A DNA stretch of 26,510 bases from Bacteroidales bacterium (GCA_900770215.1 CAAGJW010000107.1:1-26510), one strand, 5' to 3'; counted from the stretch's first letter, positions 8,791 to 16,632 are shown. A program made the numbers and translations. Notes: a model not told the origin generated them from the letters alone.

Positions 8791-10469
8791 CAGAAGTTGT
8801 AGTTATAGGAGATTACTACGCCCTTGGTTTCGGGCACATAGCGGCACACGCCGCCCGAGCAGTTGTAGCCTGCCTTGGTGCGTGCCCAGCCTGCCTGCAG
8901 GCGGTGGGCTCCCACATTGTAGGTCACATAGGCCCCGGGATAGTGCTCGTCGGTGCGGCCGCTGTTGTACTCGTCGCTCACGGTGAGCATCCAGTGCGGT
9001 GCCAGCGAGAGCTCGGCCAGGGCAAAGAGCCAGTCGCCGTCGTCGTCCTTGGTGGCCAGGTACTGCAGCTCGGTGCGCAGGGTGGTCTTGGCTCCCAGGT
9101 TGAAGAGCGCGTCGGCAATCATGATGTCGCTGTGTATCATGCCGCCCTCGCCTTCGACCACGGTCTTGTTGTAGAACTGGTTCATGTAGGTCACGCTCAG
9201 CTTGAAGCTGCGGCTGAAGCGTCGTTCAATCTGGGCATTGATGTCTTGATAATAGGTGCTGTTGCCCCAGCCCCAGAATTTAGACGTGTAGCCGTCGGTA
9301 CCCGGTGCCCCGGGAGCGATGCCTGGCAGTCCGCCTGCTGTCGTGGGGGTGGTCTTGAGTGAGTGCACGTGCGAGAAATTCACCTTCACGTTCATGCCAT
9401 AGCGGCCTCCCAGGGTGGTGCGGCGCTTGAAGTTGTAGCCGAATTGGGCCTGGTAGGCCCACTCTCCCATGGGGTGGGTGGCATAGGGGTAGAGCGCTGC
9501 CAGAGCATAGGTGTGGTCCTCGGTGAATGCCGGCAGGTGGTTGAGCATCGACGAGGTGCCGCTCATCGATCGCCGGCTGCGAAACGAGAAGTTGTCGCTG
9601 CGCTTGGCTTGTAGCAGCAGCGACAGCCCTCGCTTGGAGTAGGAGGCCGAGAGCATGGCCACATAGCCCTTGCCGAAGGTGTAGCCGTTGTCGAAGCTCG
9701 GGTCCTGCCCCTTGCGGGCATACTCGAGCAGCACGCTGTAGGGGCCGTGCTGCACCTGGGCGCGCACGTCGCAGGCGTTGACATAGGTGGGCAGGTTCAC
9801 CATGTGGGTGTTGTCGGCATAGATGATGTCGGTCGAGTCTTTCTCGCGCTTGTTGACCCATGAGGCTCCCAGCGTTACATAGGTGTCGCTGCTGGCCAGG
9901 GGCTTAATCCACTGGTCGAGGTTGAGCTCCATGTCGGATCCCGTTATCCACGCCTTGTTGTGATGCCAGTAGCGGCGCTGGCGGCCGGTGAGGGCCTTCA
10001 CTTGCACGCCTTTCACGGGTTTGATAGCCACGCGGGCTCCCAGTATCGAGTTGTCGATGCCCAGCGACCGCTCCTCGTAGGTGCGGAAGATGAAGCCTGA
10101 GCCAAACTGGTCGTAGAAGGTGCCCAGTGTGACCTCGGCCACGTTGAACTTGCCCTTCACATAGTAGAATGGCACGCCCCAGCCCTTGAAGCCGGTCTCG
10201 TAGCCCGGGAGCGGGTGCTCGAGATAGGCAAAGCGCACACCAGCGTCGACCCACTTGCTCATGGCATTGACCTCGGCATAGGTGTTGGTGCGCACGTCGT
10301 CGTCGCTGCCGTCGTCGGTGTGGCCGGTGGGTATCTGCACATCGCTTTGCACGCTGCCGCTCACGCTCACTTTCTTCTCGCCGCCGGCCTCTTGTGCGGC
10401 AAGCGCTGCCGGCAGCATGATGCACGCTGCCAGCAGCAAGATTCTATAGTGCTTGTTGACGAGATTCAC
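8790..10469 (-). CDS. outer-membrane beta-barrel protein, DUF6029-like
   Basis: 559 residues. The signal peptide ends near LAAQEAGG. The rest is a long series of alternating amphipathic strands with aromatic girdles, closing on VVISYNYNF, whose terminal Phe fits recognition by the BAM machinery. I recognise the general pattern of the DUF6029 barrel family of Bacteroidota (VNLPTYVNACDVRAQV, GKGYVAMLSASYSKRGLS) but not a function; no porin-type or TonB-box motif is visible. Two cysteines near the end, Cys537 and Cys542 (CSGGVC), lie in the last loop and could form a disulfide. The gene sits 3 bases after a TlpA-like thioredoxin gene and overlaps the next Omp28 gene, so it is clearly operonic with thioredoxin-fold proteins. 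Confidence 0.82.
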   Translation of the reverse strand: MNLVNKHYRILLLAACIMLPAALAAQEAGGEKKVSVSGSVQSDVQIPTGHTDDGSDDDVRTNTYAEVNAMSKWVDAGVRFAYLEHPLPGYETGFKGWGVPFYYVKGKFNVAEVTLGTFYDQFGSGFIFRTYEERSLGIDNSILGARVAIKPVKGVQVKALTGRQRRYWHHNKAWITGSDMELNLDQWIKPLASSDTYVTLGASWVNKREKDSTDIIYADNTHMVNLPTYVNACDVRAQVQHGPYSVLLEYARKGQDPSFDNGYTFGKGYVAMLSASYSKRGLSLLLQAKRSDNFSFRSRRSMSGTSSMLNHLPAFTEDHTYALAALYPYATHPMGEWAYQAQFGYNFKRRTTLGGRYGMNVKVNFSHVHSLKTTPTTAGGLPGIAPGAPGTDGYTSKFWGWGNSTYYQDINAQIERRFSRSFKLSVTYMNQFYNKTVVEGEGGMIHSDIMIADALFNLGAKTTLRTELQYLATKDDDGDWLFALAELSLAPHWMLTVSDEYNSGRTDEHYPGAYVTYNVGAHRLQAGWARTKAGYNCSGGVCRYVPETKGVVISYNYNF

Positions 10470-10472
10470 CGC

Positions 10473-10961
10473 TTACTTCGATAGTAGTTCACGCACCTTT
10501 TCGATCAGCTCGTTTTCGGCCCCGTCGGTGTAGCCGTTGTGCTTGTAGGCAATCTTGCCGTTGCCATCGACGATGAGCACATAGGGTATGAGCTGCACAC
10601 CCAGGGCACGCTTGAAGTCGCCGTTGGGGTCGAGCAGCACCTCATATTCCCATCCTTGCTCGTCGACCATGGGCTTGAGCTTGTTGATGTTTTGGGCCTG
10701 ATCGATGCTCACGGCTATGAGCTTCACGCCGGTTTCCTTCTTCCAGTCGGCATAGACCTCGTTGATGGCTTTGAGCTCGCGGTTGCACGGCTTGCACCAT
10801 GTGGCGAAGAAGTCGATGATAAAGGGCTTGCCGCCGTTGTTGAGCGTGTCGGTGCGCACGGTGCGGCCGTCGATCGTTTTTAGTGTCACTGCCGGCAGTT
10901 GCGCCTGTGCCATCGGGGCGAGGGCGCACAGCAGCGTGATGATGACGAGTATTTTCTTCAT
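10473..10961 (-). CDS. TlpA/ResA-like periplasmic thiol-disulfide oxidoreductase
   Basis: 162 residues from the ATG at 10961. An in-frame ATG at 10973 would add MFIA, but the chosen start gives the typical MKK signal peptide (cleavage near AQA-Q). The thioredoxin fold shows FIIDFFATWCKPCNREL with redox cysteines 56 and 59, a peroxiredoxin-like insertion IAVSIDQAQN typical of AhpC/TSA-Redoxin members, and a cis-proline in QLIPYVLIVDG. It should act in the periplasm as a disulfide reductase for a dedicated client. It lies between the large Omp28-like gene (76 bases upstream) and the barrel gene (3 bases downstream), so its clients are probably the cysteine-bearing exported proteins of this cluster. 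Confidence 0.9.
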   Translation of the reverse strand: MKKILVIITLLCALAPMAQAQLPAVTLKTIDGRTVRTDTLNNGGKPFIIDFFATWCKPCNRELKAINEVYADWKKETGVKLIAVSIDQAQNINKLKPMVDEQGWEYEVLLDPNGDFKRALGVQLIPYVLIVDGNGKIAYKHNGYTDGAENELIEKVRELLSK

Positions 10962-11037
10962 TGCGATAAACATGTGTGTGTGTAAATTGTTCGTTTGTTT
11001 TAGCTGTCTTTGATATGGATCAAGTGCGGCCTGTGCT

Positions 11038-12891
11038 TCAGTTTCCCGAGTTCAGGATGATGGCGATGAGAGCAGTCACATCGCTCACATTGACGATGCC
11101 GTCGCCGTTGATGTCGCACTTCATGTCGCTGTAGTTGGCCTCGCCCAGCACTTTGTCGCTCAGCACTGTGGCGTCGCTCACGTTGATGAGGCCGTCGCCG
11201 TCGATGTCGCCGCTGGCCGGGGTGTAGGCCGCCGGGCTCACGGCAATCGAGTTCTCGACCACGCAGTTGGTAGCATCATTGCTGTCGTAGTTGCCTATGT
11301 AGGCCACTACTTGCAGGTTCTTCTTGTTCCAGCCATTGCCGAGGTCGAAGGTGTAGCCGTAGGAGGCCTTGTTGTCGGTCCACTTGTCCACGTCTACGCC
11401 CCAGGTTGTGTTGATGCCTCGCATCACATGAGCATGGTAGAAGGTGCCGCTGGCACCCGATTGAGAGGTCGAGGCAATGTTGTCCTCGGTGAGCACCACG
11501 GCCAGGCGGGGAGTTATCTCATAGCCCTGTGCACGCTTGGCGGTGACCCACACGATCACTCTTGTGCTGTCGGCATTGAAGGCGGCCTCGGCATTGAGCT
11601 TCATGTAGGCGGGTAGGCTCAAGCGGTGGTTGATGTAGGCAATGATGTCCGACGTGCCGTTGCTGGGGAACACCACGGGTGTCGCATTTCCTGTGTTGCT
11701 GCCTGTGCCATAGGGGTAGCGGTCGAACATGAATGCCGGGGCATAGGTGCCACCGTCGTCGTTGTAGAACCAGGTGAAGGCATTGTCGGCAGCAGTAGTG
11801 AACTGGTCGGTATAGAAACCCGAGTGGTGGCTCACGATCGACAAGCGTGCTGCCTGCTCGGGATACTGGGCCAGGGTGTTCTTGAAGATGCGCGCCATAG
11901 TGGGGCAATTGGGACATTTCTCGGTGGTGAACTCCTCGACGAGCACGTTGCGATCGAAGCTCTCGCCCAGTGTGTTGAGCTTGCCGGTGGCCGTGCAGCT
12001 GGCCGACTCGTTGGGCTGACCGTTGACCTTGGTGACGGTGACCTTCACTTGCTGCGATATGGCCTGGTCGGCCGCGTGCAGCACGATGGTGCCTGTGGTC
12101 GACTCGTTGATGTTGGCCAGCTGCTGGGCCAGCGTCACGTGTTGCTCGGCACTGGTCGCACCGTCGATGGTCACGGTGTAGTCAAAGTTCTTGACCGTTG
12201 CGGTGCCGTCGTTGGTGACCCTGAGGGGCACTTTCACCGAGTCGCCCTTGGCCACAAATATTGTGCCGAAGTCGTGAGGCGACAGGGCGTTGTTGTAAAA
12301 TTCACCCTCGAGCTGCACCTGCAGGGCCAGGTGCCCCCTGCCTTGCATGGAGTAGTCGGTCCAAGTGCTTCCCTTGGCCATGAAGAGTCCGCCCTCGATG
12401 TCGCCCTCGGCCACGCAGGTGGGATGCTTGCCATAGTCGGCATTGGTGGAGCGCACGGTGAAGGTGTAGCCCACATACACACCCTCGGCTGGGATCACAA
12501 AGGGCTTGTCGAGCGTGATGTCGTTTTGCTTGCCCAGGTTGTCCGAAGTCTCGTCGCCGTTGTTCATGCCCACCATGTTGGCGGTTTGCACATAGTCGGC
12601 CTTGTCGGCTGCACTGGGCAGCGAGCGCGATATCCACACCTTGAGGCCCGATATGGCCGCGAAGCTGCGCATGTAGATGCGCACGCCCTTGATGGTTTTG
12701 CCCTGTGACGCGCCTGTGTTGCCTGGAATGAAGATGGCCTGGCTCACTGTTGACTTGGCGCTGTAGCCTGTGGCAGTGCGGTTTTCGGTAGCAAGGTAGT
12801 ATCCCCACCACGTCTGGCTCGCGGCGGCATAGTTGGCACTCGCGATCGACACAAGCGAGAGCAACATAATGAGAGAGAAAATTTTCTTCAT
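11038..12891 (-). CDS. large exported Omp28-like protein with thioredoxin-like domain and dockerin-like repeats
   Basis: 617 residues. After a signal peptide (cleavage near SIASA-N) an N-terminal beta-sandwich (about 25-200) resembles the jelly-roll seen in cleaved-adhesin type proteins. An immunoglobulin-like/CARDB-like segment (about 200-305) follows, with RVTNDGTATVKNFDYTV. From about 312 an Omp28 thioredoxin-like domain begins NVLVEEFTTEKCPNCP with Cys326 and Cys329, parallel to the 260-residue Omp28 lipoprotein in the same cluster. Residues 559-617 form two dockerin-like repeats (GDIDGDGLINVSDATVLS, CDINGDGIVNVSDVTALI). It has no lipobox, so it is probably released or held at the surface by another component. 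It is the first gene of the run and carries a perfect -7 element upstream. Confidence 0.85.
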   Translation of the reverse strand: MKKIFSLIMLLSLVSIASANYAAASQTWWGYYLATENRTATGYSAKSTVSQAIFIPGNTGASQGKTIKGVRIYMRSFAAISGLKVWISRSLPSAADKADYVQTANMVGMNNGDETSDNLGKQNDITLDKPFVIPAEGVYVGYTFTVRSTNADYGKHPTCVAEGDIEGGLFMAKGSTWTDYSMQGRGHLALQVQLEGEFYNNALSPHDFGTIFVAKGDSVKVPLRVTNDGTATVKNFDYTVTIDGATSAEQHVTLAQQLANINESTTGTIVLHAADQAISQQVKVTVTKVNGQPNESASCTATGKLNTLGESFDRNVLVEEFTTEKCPNCPTMARIFKNTLAQYPEQAARLSIVSHHSGFYTDQFTTAADNAFTWFYNDDGGTYAPAFMFDRYPYGTGSNTGNATPVVFPSNGTSDIIAYINHRLSLPAYMKLNAEAAFNADSTRVIVWVTAKRAQGYEITPRLAVVLTEDNIASTSQSGASGTFYHAHVMRGINTTWGVDVDKWTDNKASYGYTFDLGNGWNKKNLQVVAYIGNYDSNDATNCVVENSIAVSPAAYTPASGDIDGDGLINVSDATVLSDKVLGEANYSDMKCDINGDGIVNVSDVTALIAIILNSGN

Positions 12892-12963
12892 ATATTATTA
12901 TTTTTCTTGGGTTAATGAATTCAAAACATATCGACTGGAGACGAGCATCCTTATCGACTTTTA

Positions 12964-12971
12964 CAAATCTA
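12964..12971 (-). promoter_or_regulatory. -7 promoter element of the exported-protein cluster
   Basis: On the minus strand TAGATTTG matches TAnnTTTG exactly. A T-rich stretch, TTTT, lies 20 bases upstream in the -33 position but lacks the final G. The leader would be about 65 bases before the ATG at 12891. Confidence 0.6.
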
Positions 12972-13126
12972 CGCTGTTTCATTAAAATTCGAAAATTTTT
13001 GTGAGATAAAAATTTCCAAATTCACGAATTTGGTGTTCTCCACGGGGTAGCTTGTGTGTTATTGATGCTTGCAATGTGCCCTGTTTCGGCAAGATGGCGG
13101 CCTTAGCAATTTAGACTGCCATTTCC

Positions 13127-13157
13127 TTGCCGAGTAGTGCGATTTTGCTTAATTTTG
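13127..13157 (+). promoter_or_regulatory. promoter of the lipoprotein / L,D-transpeptidase operon
   Basis: TAATTTTG at 13150-13157 matches the -7 element exactly, and TTG at 13127-13129 lies 20 bases upstream as the -33 element. Transcription near 13164 leaves a leader of roughly 130 bases. Confidence 0.6.
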
Positions 13158-13295
13158 TACTGATATGGCTGCTCGGCATCGGTGTGAGGCATGTAGCACC
13201 TGTGTAAAAACGCACCCTCATTGACGTGAAAAAGAAAAATAGTAACGTGGCAGCTGTGTAACATAAACATTAATATAAAAGATAATCGACTAAGC

Positions 13296-14152
13296 ATGAT
13301 GAAAAAAACGATTTTCGCGCTGCTGGGCATCGTGGTGGCTCTCGCCTTTAGCGCTTGCAGCAGCGATGCCGGCAAGGTCAAGAATTTTGCCCAGGGCTTT
13401 GCCCATGCAGTCGCCCGCAACGAGGTGGCCAAGGTGAAAAAATGTATCCCGATGCGGTGCAGTGCGACTCGTTTGCGCTCGAGCACTATTCGCCCGACAG
13501 CATGGTCATCCAAGAAACACAGCAGAAGGGGCTGTACAAGGTGTTTTTCACCCCCAATATCACGGCCACAATCAAGCGTGCCAGTGATGGCACAATGACC
13601 GTTGTAAACTCCAGGGGCCTCTTTGCCTACGGCGATGTCATCGACCGCCTGGCCATATCCACGGGCTGGTTTCAGCACAAGATGAATGACTTGCAGCGCC
13701 AGAAGCAACTGGCCGACACCGCATTTCTCGATTTTCTCTACTACAAGATTGTCGACAAGCTCAACACCGGCATCACTGCCACCGAGTGGACCTACGACGT
13801 GCCCGAGGGCGGCATGCTGGGCCCGCACGCCAGCGAACCGCTCACCTTCCACATCACGGTGCGCAATGCCTCGAGCATCCCGCTCAGGGGCTCCAACTAC
13901 TATGTGACCTGCGTGGTCAAGGACAACCTGGGCGAAACGTGGACGACCAAGACTGTCAACGGGGTGGACGTGCCAGCCGCCGGCAGCAGCAAGATCAGCT
14001 TCAAGGCGCTCGATGCAACAAGTGCGGGCTACATAGGCTCGTGTGAGAACAAGGTGCACCTTAAGGCCTCAAAGGCCGAAGTGATTGCTTATTACCTCCA
14101 GCCCACTGGCAACGAATATCAAGAATACAAATCGCAAAAATCGAAAAAGTAA
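13296..14152 (+). pseudogene. lipoprotein with -1 frameshift at an A6 tract (possibly still expressed)
   Basis: Frame 1 encodes a signal peptide with lipobox (FSAC, Cys21 of the MMKK form) and GKVKNFAQGFAHAVARNEVAKVKK, then runs into unrelated sequence. The remaining 236 or so residues continue in the -1 frame from ATGTATCCCGAT at about 13442. The join lies at GTG AAA AAA TGT (13436-13444): one extra A, or a -1 slip on AAA AAA, would give one protein of about 285 residues reading KVKK-MYPDAVQ. The following gene encodes a paralog whose N-terminus aligns across this junction, so the joined reading is right ancestrally. The C-terminal half (about 170-260) is beta-rich, FHITVRNASSIPLRGSNYYV, suggesting an FxLYD/DUF-type immunoglobulin-like fold. 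It could be a true mutation, phase variation, programmed frameshift or sequencing error. Confidence 0.8.
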
Positions 14153-14153
14153 A

Positions 14154-14900
14154 ATGAAGAAAATCATATCTTTCAGTCTTGTGGTTGCAGCCTTGCTCGC
14201 TATGGCTGCGTGCTCGCGTGAGGGCGAGTACAAGGATTTTGCCTCTCGGGTGGCCGGTGCAGTCGCCCAGAACGACACCGTGGCCCTGAAGTCGATGATT
14301 TACGGCGGCCGCCAGCTCAGCTTTGCCCACATCGGCATGGCCAAGCTTGATGTGTCAAAGGCCGTCATGACCCAGCTCGACGACGGGGGCTACAAGGTGG
14401 TGTGCGGCAAGCAGTATATGGTGATCAAGCCTGTGTATGGCGACTCGCTCCAGGTGGTGGAAGCGGGCAACGTGTTTACTTGCACCGCCCCTGTGATGAT
14501 GATGGTGGCCCGTCAACGCGGCATTGTCGACAACCTTGACGACGACATTGCCATGCTGCGCGGCTTCTCGAGCCGCGATTTCGCCATCGTGTGGAAGCAG
14601 CATTTGGCAGGTCTCAAGTACAGGGAAGACCAGGTGAAGAGCGAGACTGCTGCGCGTAAAAACATCGATGACTTGCTCACGCAGTTCCGTGAGCAAATCG
14701 GTGCCATGAAAGAATGGGCTGTGTCAGAACCCATGTTGACAGGATCGAGTTCGTTCACACGGGGCTTGGGTGTCCTCGACGACCTAAATCGCCAACTCGA
14801 AGCGCAGCGCAAGCTCATGACCCCGTCGCAGGCAGCTGCATTTGCCTCGGTCAAGAAGGCTTACAGCAATTTCCTGCATTTTTTGGAAACTGATTATTAG
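14154..14900 (+). CDS. lipoprotein of unknown function, paralog of the preceding gene
   Basis: 248 residues from the ATG at 14154, one base after the previous stop. An upstream in-frame start at 14085 lies inside the preceding gene and is rejected, because MKKIISFSLVVAALLAMAAC is a standard lipoprotein signal with Cys20. GEYKDFASRVAGAVAQNDTVALKSM matches the N-terminus of the preceding lipoprotein position by position, so the two arose by tandem duplication of at least this domain. The middle has a beta-rich segment (YKVVCGKQYMVIKPVYGDSLQVVEAGNVFTC) and the C-terminal third is mostly helical (RKNIDDLLTQFREQIGAMKEW). I do not recognise a named family. Two bases separate its stop from the next possible start, so it is in an operon with the L,D-transpeptidase. 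Confidence 0.85.
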   Translation: MKKIISFSLVVAALLAMAACSREGEYKDFASRVAGAVAQNDTVALKSMIYGGRQLSFAHIGMAKLDVSKAVMTQLDDGGYKVVCGKQYMVIKPVYGDSLQVVEAGNVFTCTAPVMMMVARQRGIVDNLDDDIAMLRGFSSRDFAIVWKQHLAGLKYREDQVKSETAARKNIDDLLTQFREQIGAMKEWAVSEPMLTGSSSFTRGLGVLDDLNRQLEAQRKLMTPSQAAAFASVKKAYSNFLHFLETDY

Positions 14901-14926
14901 ACATGTTTTTGTTTCATAGATTGACG

Positions 14927-15781
14927 ATGAAAGGAAATCACTTATTGATATTGGCAATGACTGCAGTTCTCGTTGTCGCGACGGGTTGCAGCAAGGGCAA
15001 GAATGCACAGGGCGACAACGATGCCCCCCAGCCAGTTGAGCTCACTGCCCAGGGCGAGCTCGCCCAGCCCGGCCAGGCAGGCGCGATTGCTGCTCTGCCT
15101 TTCTCGAGCAGCGACATCAAGGAGCATGTGGTGCTCGACTATGGCAACCGCACCGTGAGGGCTGTGCCCGATGTGAGTTTCAGCCATCCCGACTTGATGA
15201 AGAACAAAAATAACTGTTTTGTCGTGATCTCGAAGAAGGACTTCTACCTCTATGTGTATGAGCCACAGGGCCCCGACACCGTGATGCTGGCCCGCTACGA
15301 CTGTGCGCTCTCGCTCAAGAAGGGCCAGAAGACTGCCGAGGGCGACATGTGCACGCCACACTGCTCGATGCAGCAGCCCTTCAGCGTGTCGCAAATTGCG
15401 CCTGCCTCGTCGTGGACCCACGACTTCGGCGACGGCCGCGGGGCCATCAAGAGCTATGGCGACTACTTCCTGCGCTTGGTCACGCCTGGTCACTCGGGCA
15501 TAGGCATACATGGCAGCACGGGCAACCGCGAGAGCGTGCCTGGCCGTGCAAGCGAGGGCTGCATTCGCCTCAAGGATGAGGACATCAAGGACCTTGCCCA
15601 GCACTATGCCACGGTGGGCATGCGAGTGGTGATAAAGGGTGAGACGGTCGATGACTACCCCTTTGAGATTCACGCCATGACCCGGCAGAAGATTGCGCGC
15701 AAGCGCCACTTCGACCCGCGCACAACGTTGACCAATGCCCAGATAGAGCAGGCCACTCCCGAGCCAGGCCGCCATGCCTGA
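14927..15781 (+). CDS. L,D-transpeptidase (YkuD domain) lipoprotein
   Basis: 284 residues from the ATG at 14927; an in-frame ATG at 14903 would add eight residues and cannot be excluded. Lipobox VATGC gives a lipidated Cys21. A low-complexity Gln/Pro/Ala linker follows. The YkuD domain starts near NNCFVVISKKDFYLYVYE, with the active site HGSTGN (His195) and SEGCIRL (catalytic Cys212, Arg214). Such enzymes form 3-3 peptidoglycan crosslinks or attach proteins to meso-diaminopimelate, acting in the periplasm; here it is tethered to a membrane by lipid. A C-terminal tail of about 40 residues beyond the domain is basic. It closes an operon with two paralogous lipoproteins, which may be its regulators or partners (inference). 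Confidence 0.9.
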   Translation: MKGNHLLILAMTAVLVVATGCSKGKNAQGDNDAPQPVELTAQGELAQPGQAGAIAALPFSSSDIKEHVVLDYGNRTVRAVPDVSFSHPDLMKNKNNCFVVISKKDFYLYVYEPQGPDTVMLARYDCALSLKKGQKTAEGDMCTPHCSMQQPFSVSQIAPASSWTHDFGDGRGAIKSYGDYFLRLVTPGHSGIGIHGSTGNRESVPGRASEGCIRLKDEDIKDLAQHYATVGMRVVIKGETVDDYPFEIHAMTRQKIARKRHFDPRTTLTNAQIEQATPEPGRHA

Positions 15782-15806
15782 TGCTCAAAGCTCACAAGCG
15801 GCAGGC

Positions 15807-15860
15807 ATTGAGCTGTGTTGTACTGTATACAGCACAGCGACAATTCCAATTTGTTGTTTT
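15807..15860 (+). terminator. terminator after the L,D-transpeptidase gene
   Basis: GCTGTGTTGT (15812-15821) pairs with 15829-15838 with one G-T wobble and a 7-base loop; ATTG (15807-15810) and CAAT (15841-15844) extend the stem after a small internal loop. A T-rich stretch follows at 15849-15861. Confidence 0.6.
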
Positions 15861-15874
15861 TGTCACACCACACT

Positions 15875-15960
15875 GCAAGATACAAGGCTGGAGCCCTCTC
15901 TCCATTGGGGTTTCAGCCTTTGTTTTCTGAGCCCGAATGTCCCCTTGTTTTGGTTCAAAT
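15875..15960 (+). repeat. duplicated hairpin module, copy 1
   Basis: GCAAGAT, then AAGGCTGGAGCCC (15884-15896) paired with GGGTTTCAGCCTT (15908-15920) as a 13-bp stem with two G-T pairs, then a T run, and after about 25 bases TGTTTTGGTTCAAA (ending near 15959). The same order and nearly the same sequence recur at 16688-16774. The hairpin has terminator form on the plus strand. Confidence 0.7.
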
Positions 15961-16188
15961 GCCGATGGTTTGCAAATTGAATCAAATTGGAATTTTTTAT
16001 TACACTTACATGTGTTATTTTTATTTCAGCTTAATAAATGTTTTAGCTTAAACAGTTCGCCGTCGTCCCCTGTCACTCATGCGGCACGTGAGAATTGGGT
16101 GTGGGCTGTAAACAAGCAGGCGCTATGGCCGATTGTTCTCACTCGGGTCAAGGGCAATAAGGAAATGTAGTTACAAAACAATATACCT

Positions 16189-16632
16189 ATGAAACAGATT
16201 AAAGAATTTTTCAGATTATCCATTCTTGTGGCAGTCGTGTCGCTGTGCGCATTGCCAGCAATGGGACAAACTGGGTGGGAAACGATTGTCAACGATGAAG
16301 TGTCGACTATTTCCTACAGCACAAAAATCACCGACACCCAAAGCGGCAACCACATCGTGTGGGTAAAGACTCGCTTCAAGACGGCCGATTGGCAACAATA
16401 TCTCACTCGCCAGTCGGGTGCCAAGCGCCGAGTGGTGTCGACGAAGACCAAAGCCATGTATGACGAAAACTACAATTACGTGATGGTGCGAGACGTGTAC
16501 GGGTATGACAAGAATGGGCGTGTCGTGTTTCACACTGGCGACGACACCTCGGCCGGCTGGGGACCTGTGAATGCAAGCGACCCGCTGGGCATCGTGGGCG
16601 AGTACTTGAGCAATCAAAACATGGAATATTAG
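16189..16632 (+). CDS. small secreted protein, possibly surface-adhesin E-like
   Basis: 147 residues. The signal peptide runs to about PAMG-Q (residue 26). The mature part of about 120 residues is a compact beta-rich domain: TISYSTKITDTQSGNHIVWVKTRF, then a long basic segment RQSGAKRRVVSTKTKAMYDENYNYVMVRDVYGYDKNGRVV written here only as its start and end features (basic turn, then two predicted strands), and a polar C-terminus. The pattern of a short exported domain with vWVK followed by tracking of Y/W strands resembles the surface-adhesin protein E family (Pfam PF16747), but this is from memory and tentative. It stands alone between two copies of the repeated hairpin module, the downstream copy serving as its terminator. 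No cysteine and no lipobox. Confidence 0.75.
   Translation: MKQIKEFFRLSILVAVVSLCALPAMGQTGWETIVNDEVSTISYSTKITDTQSGNHIVWVKTRFKTADWQQYLTRQSGAKRRVVSTKTKAMYDENYNYVMVRDVYGYDKNGRVVFHTGDDTSAGWGPVNASDPLGIVGEYLSNQNMEY

Larger units (their letters stand above)
12892..13295. other. divergent intergenic region with two promoters
   Basis: About 400 bases without a gene between the exported-protein cluster (minus) and the lipoprotein operon (plus). It holds one promoter for each side, and a small hairpin CCAAATT-cacg-AATTTGG at 13016-13033, just upstream of the leftward promoter, that could be an operator or only AT-rich chance. The rightward leader is about 130 bases, long for this window; no known riboswitch is recognised in it. 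Confidence 0.5.
15782..16188. other. non-coding region with two hairpins and a TTTGAACC-type relic
   Basis: About 400 bases with no credible gene. It contains the terminator at 15807-15860, the first copy of the duplicated hairpin module (15875-15960) and an AT-rich stretch to about 16060. No perfect TAnnTTTG was found for the next gene, so its promoter is unplaced. Confidence 0.5.

Noticed and set aside
11626..12708. A 360-codon plus-strand open frame
   Set aside because: Antisense to the 617-residue exported protein, which has a signal peptide, CxxC motif and dockerin repeats.
13164..13295. Riboswitch in the long leader of the lipoprotein operon
   Set aside because: No conserved riboswitch core was recognised and the sequence is mostly AT-rich without a stable multi-helix fold by eye.
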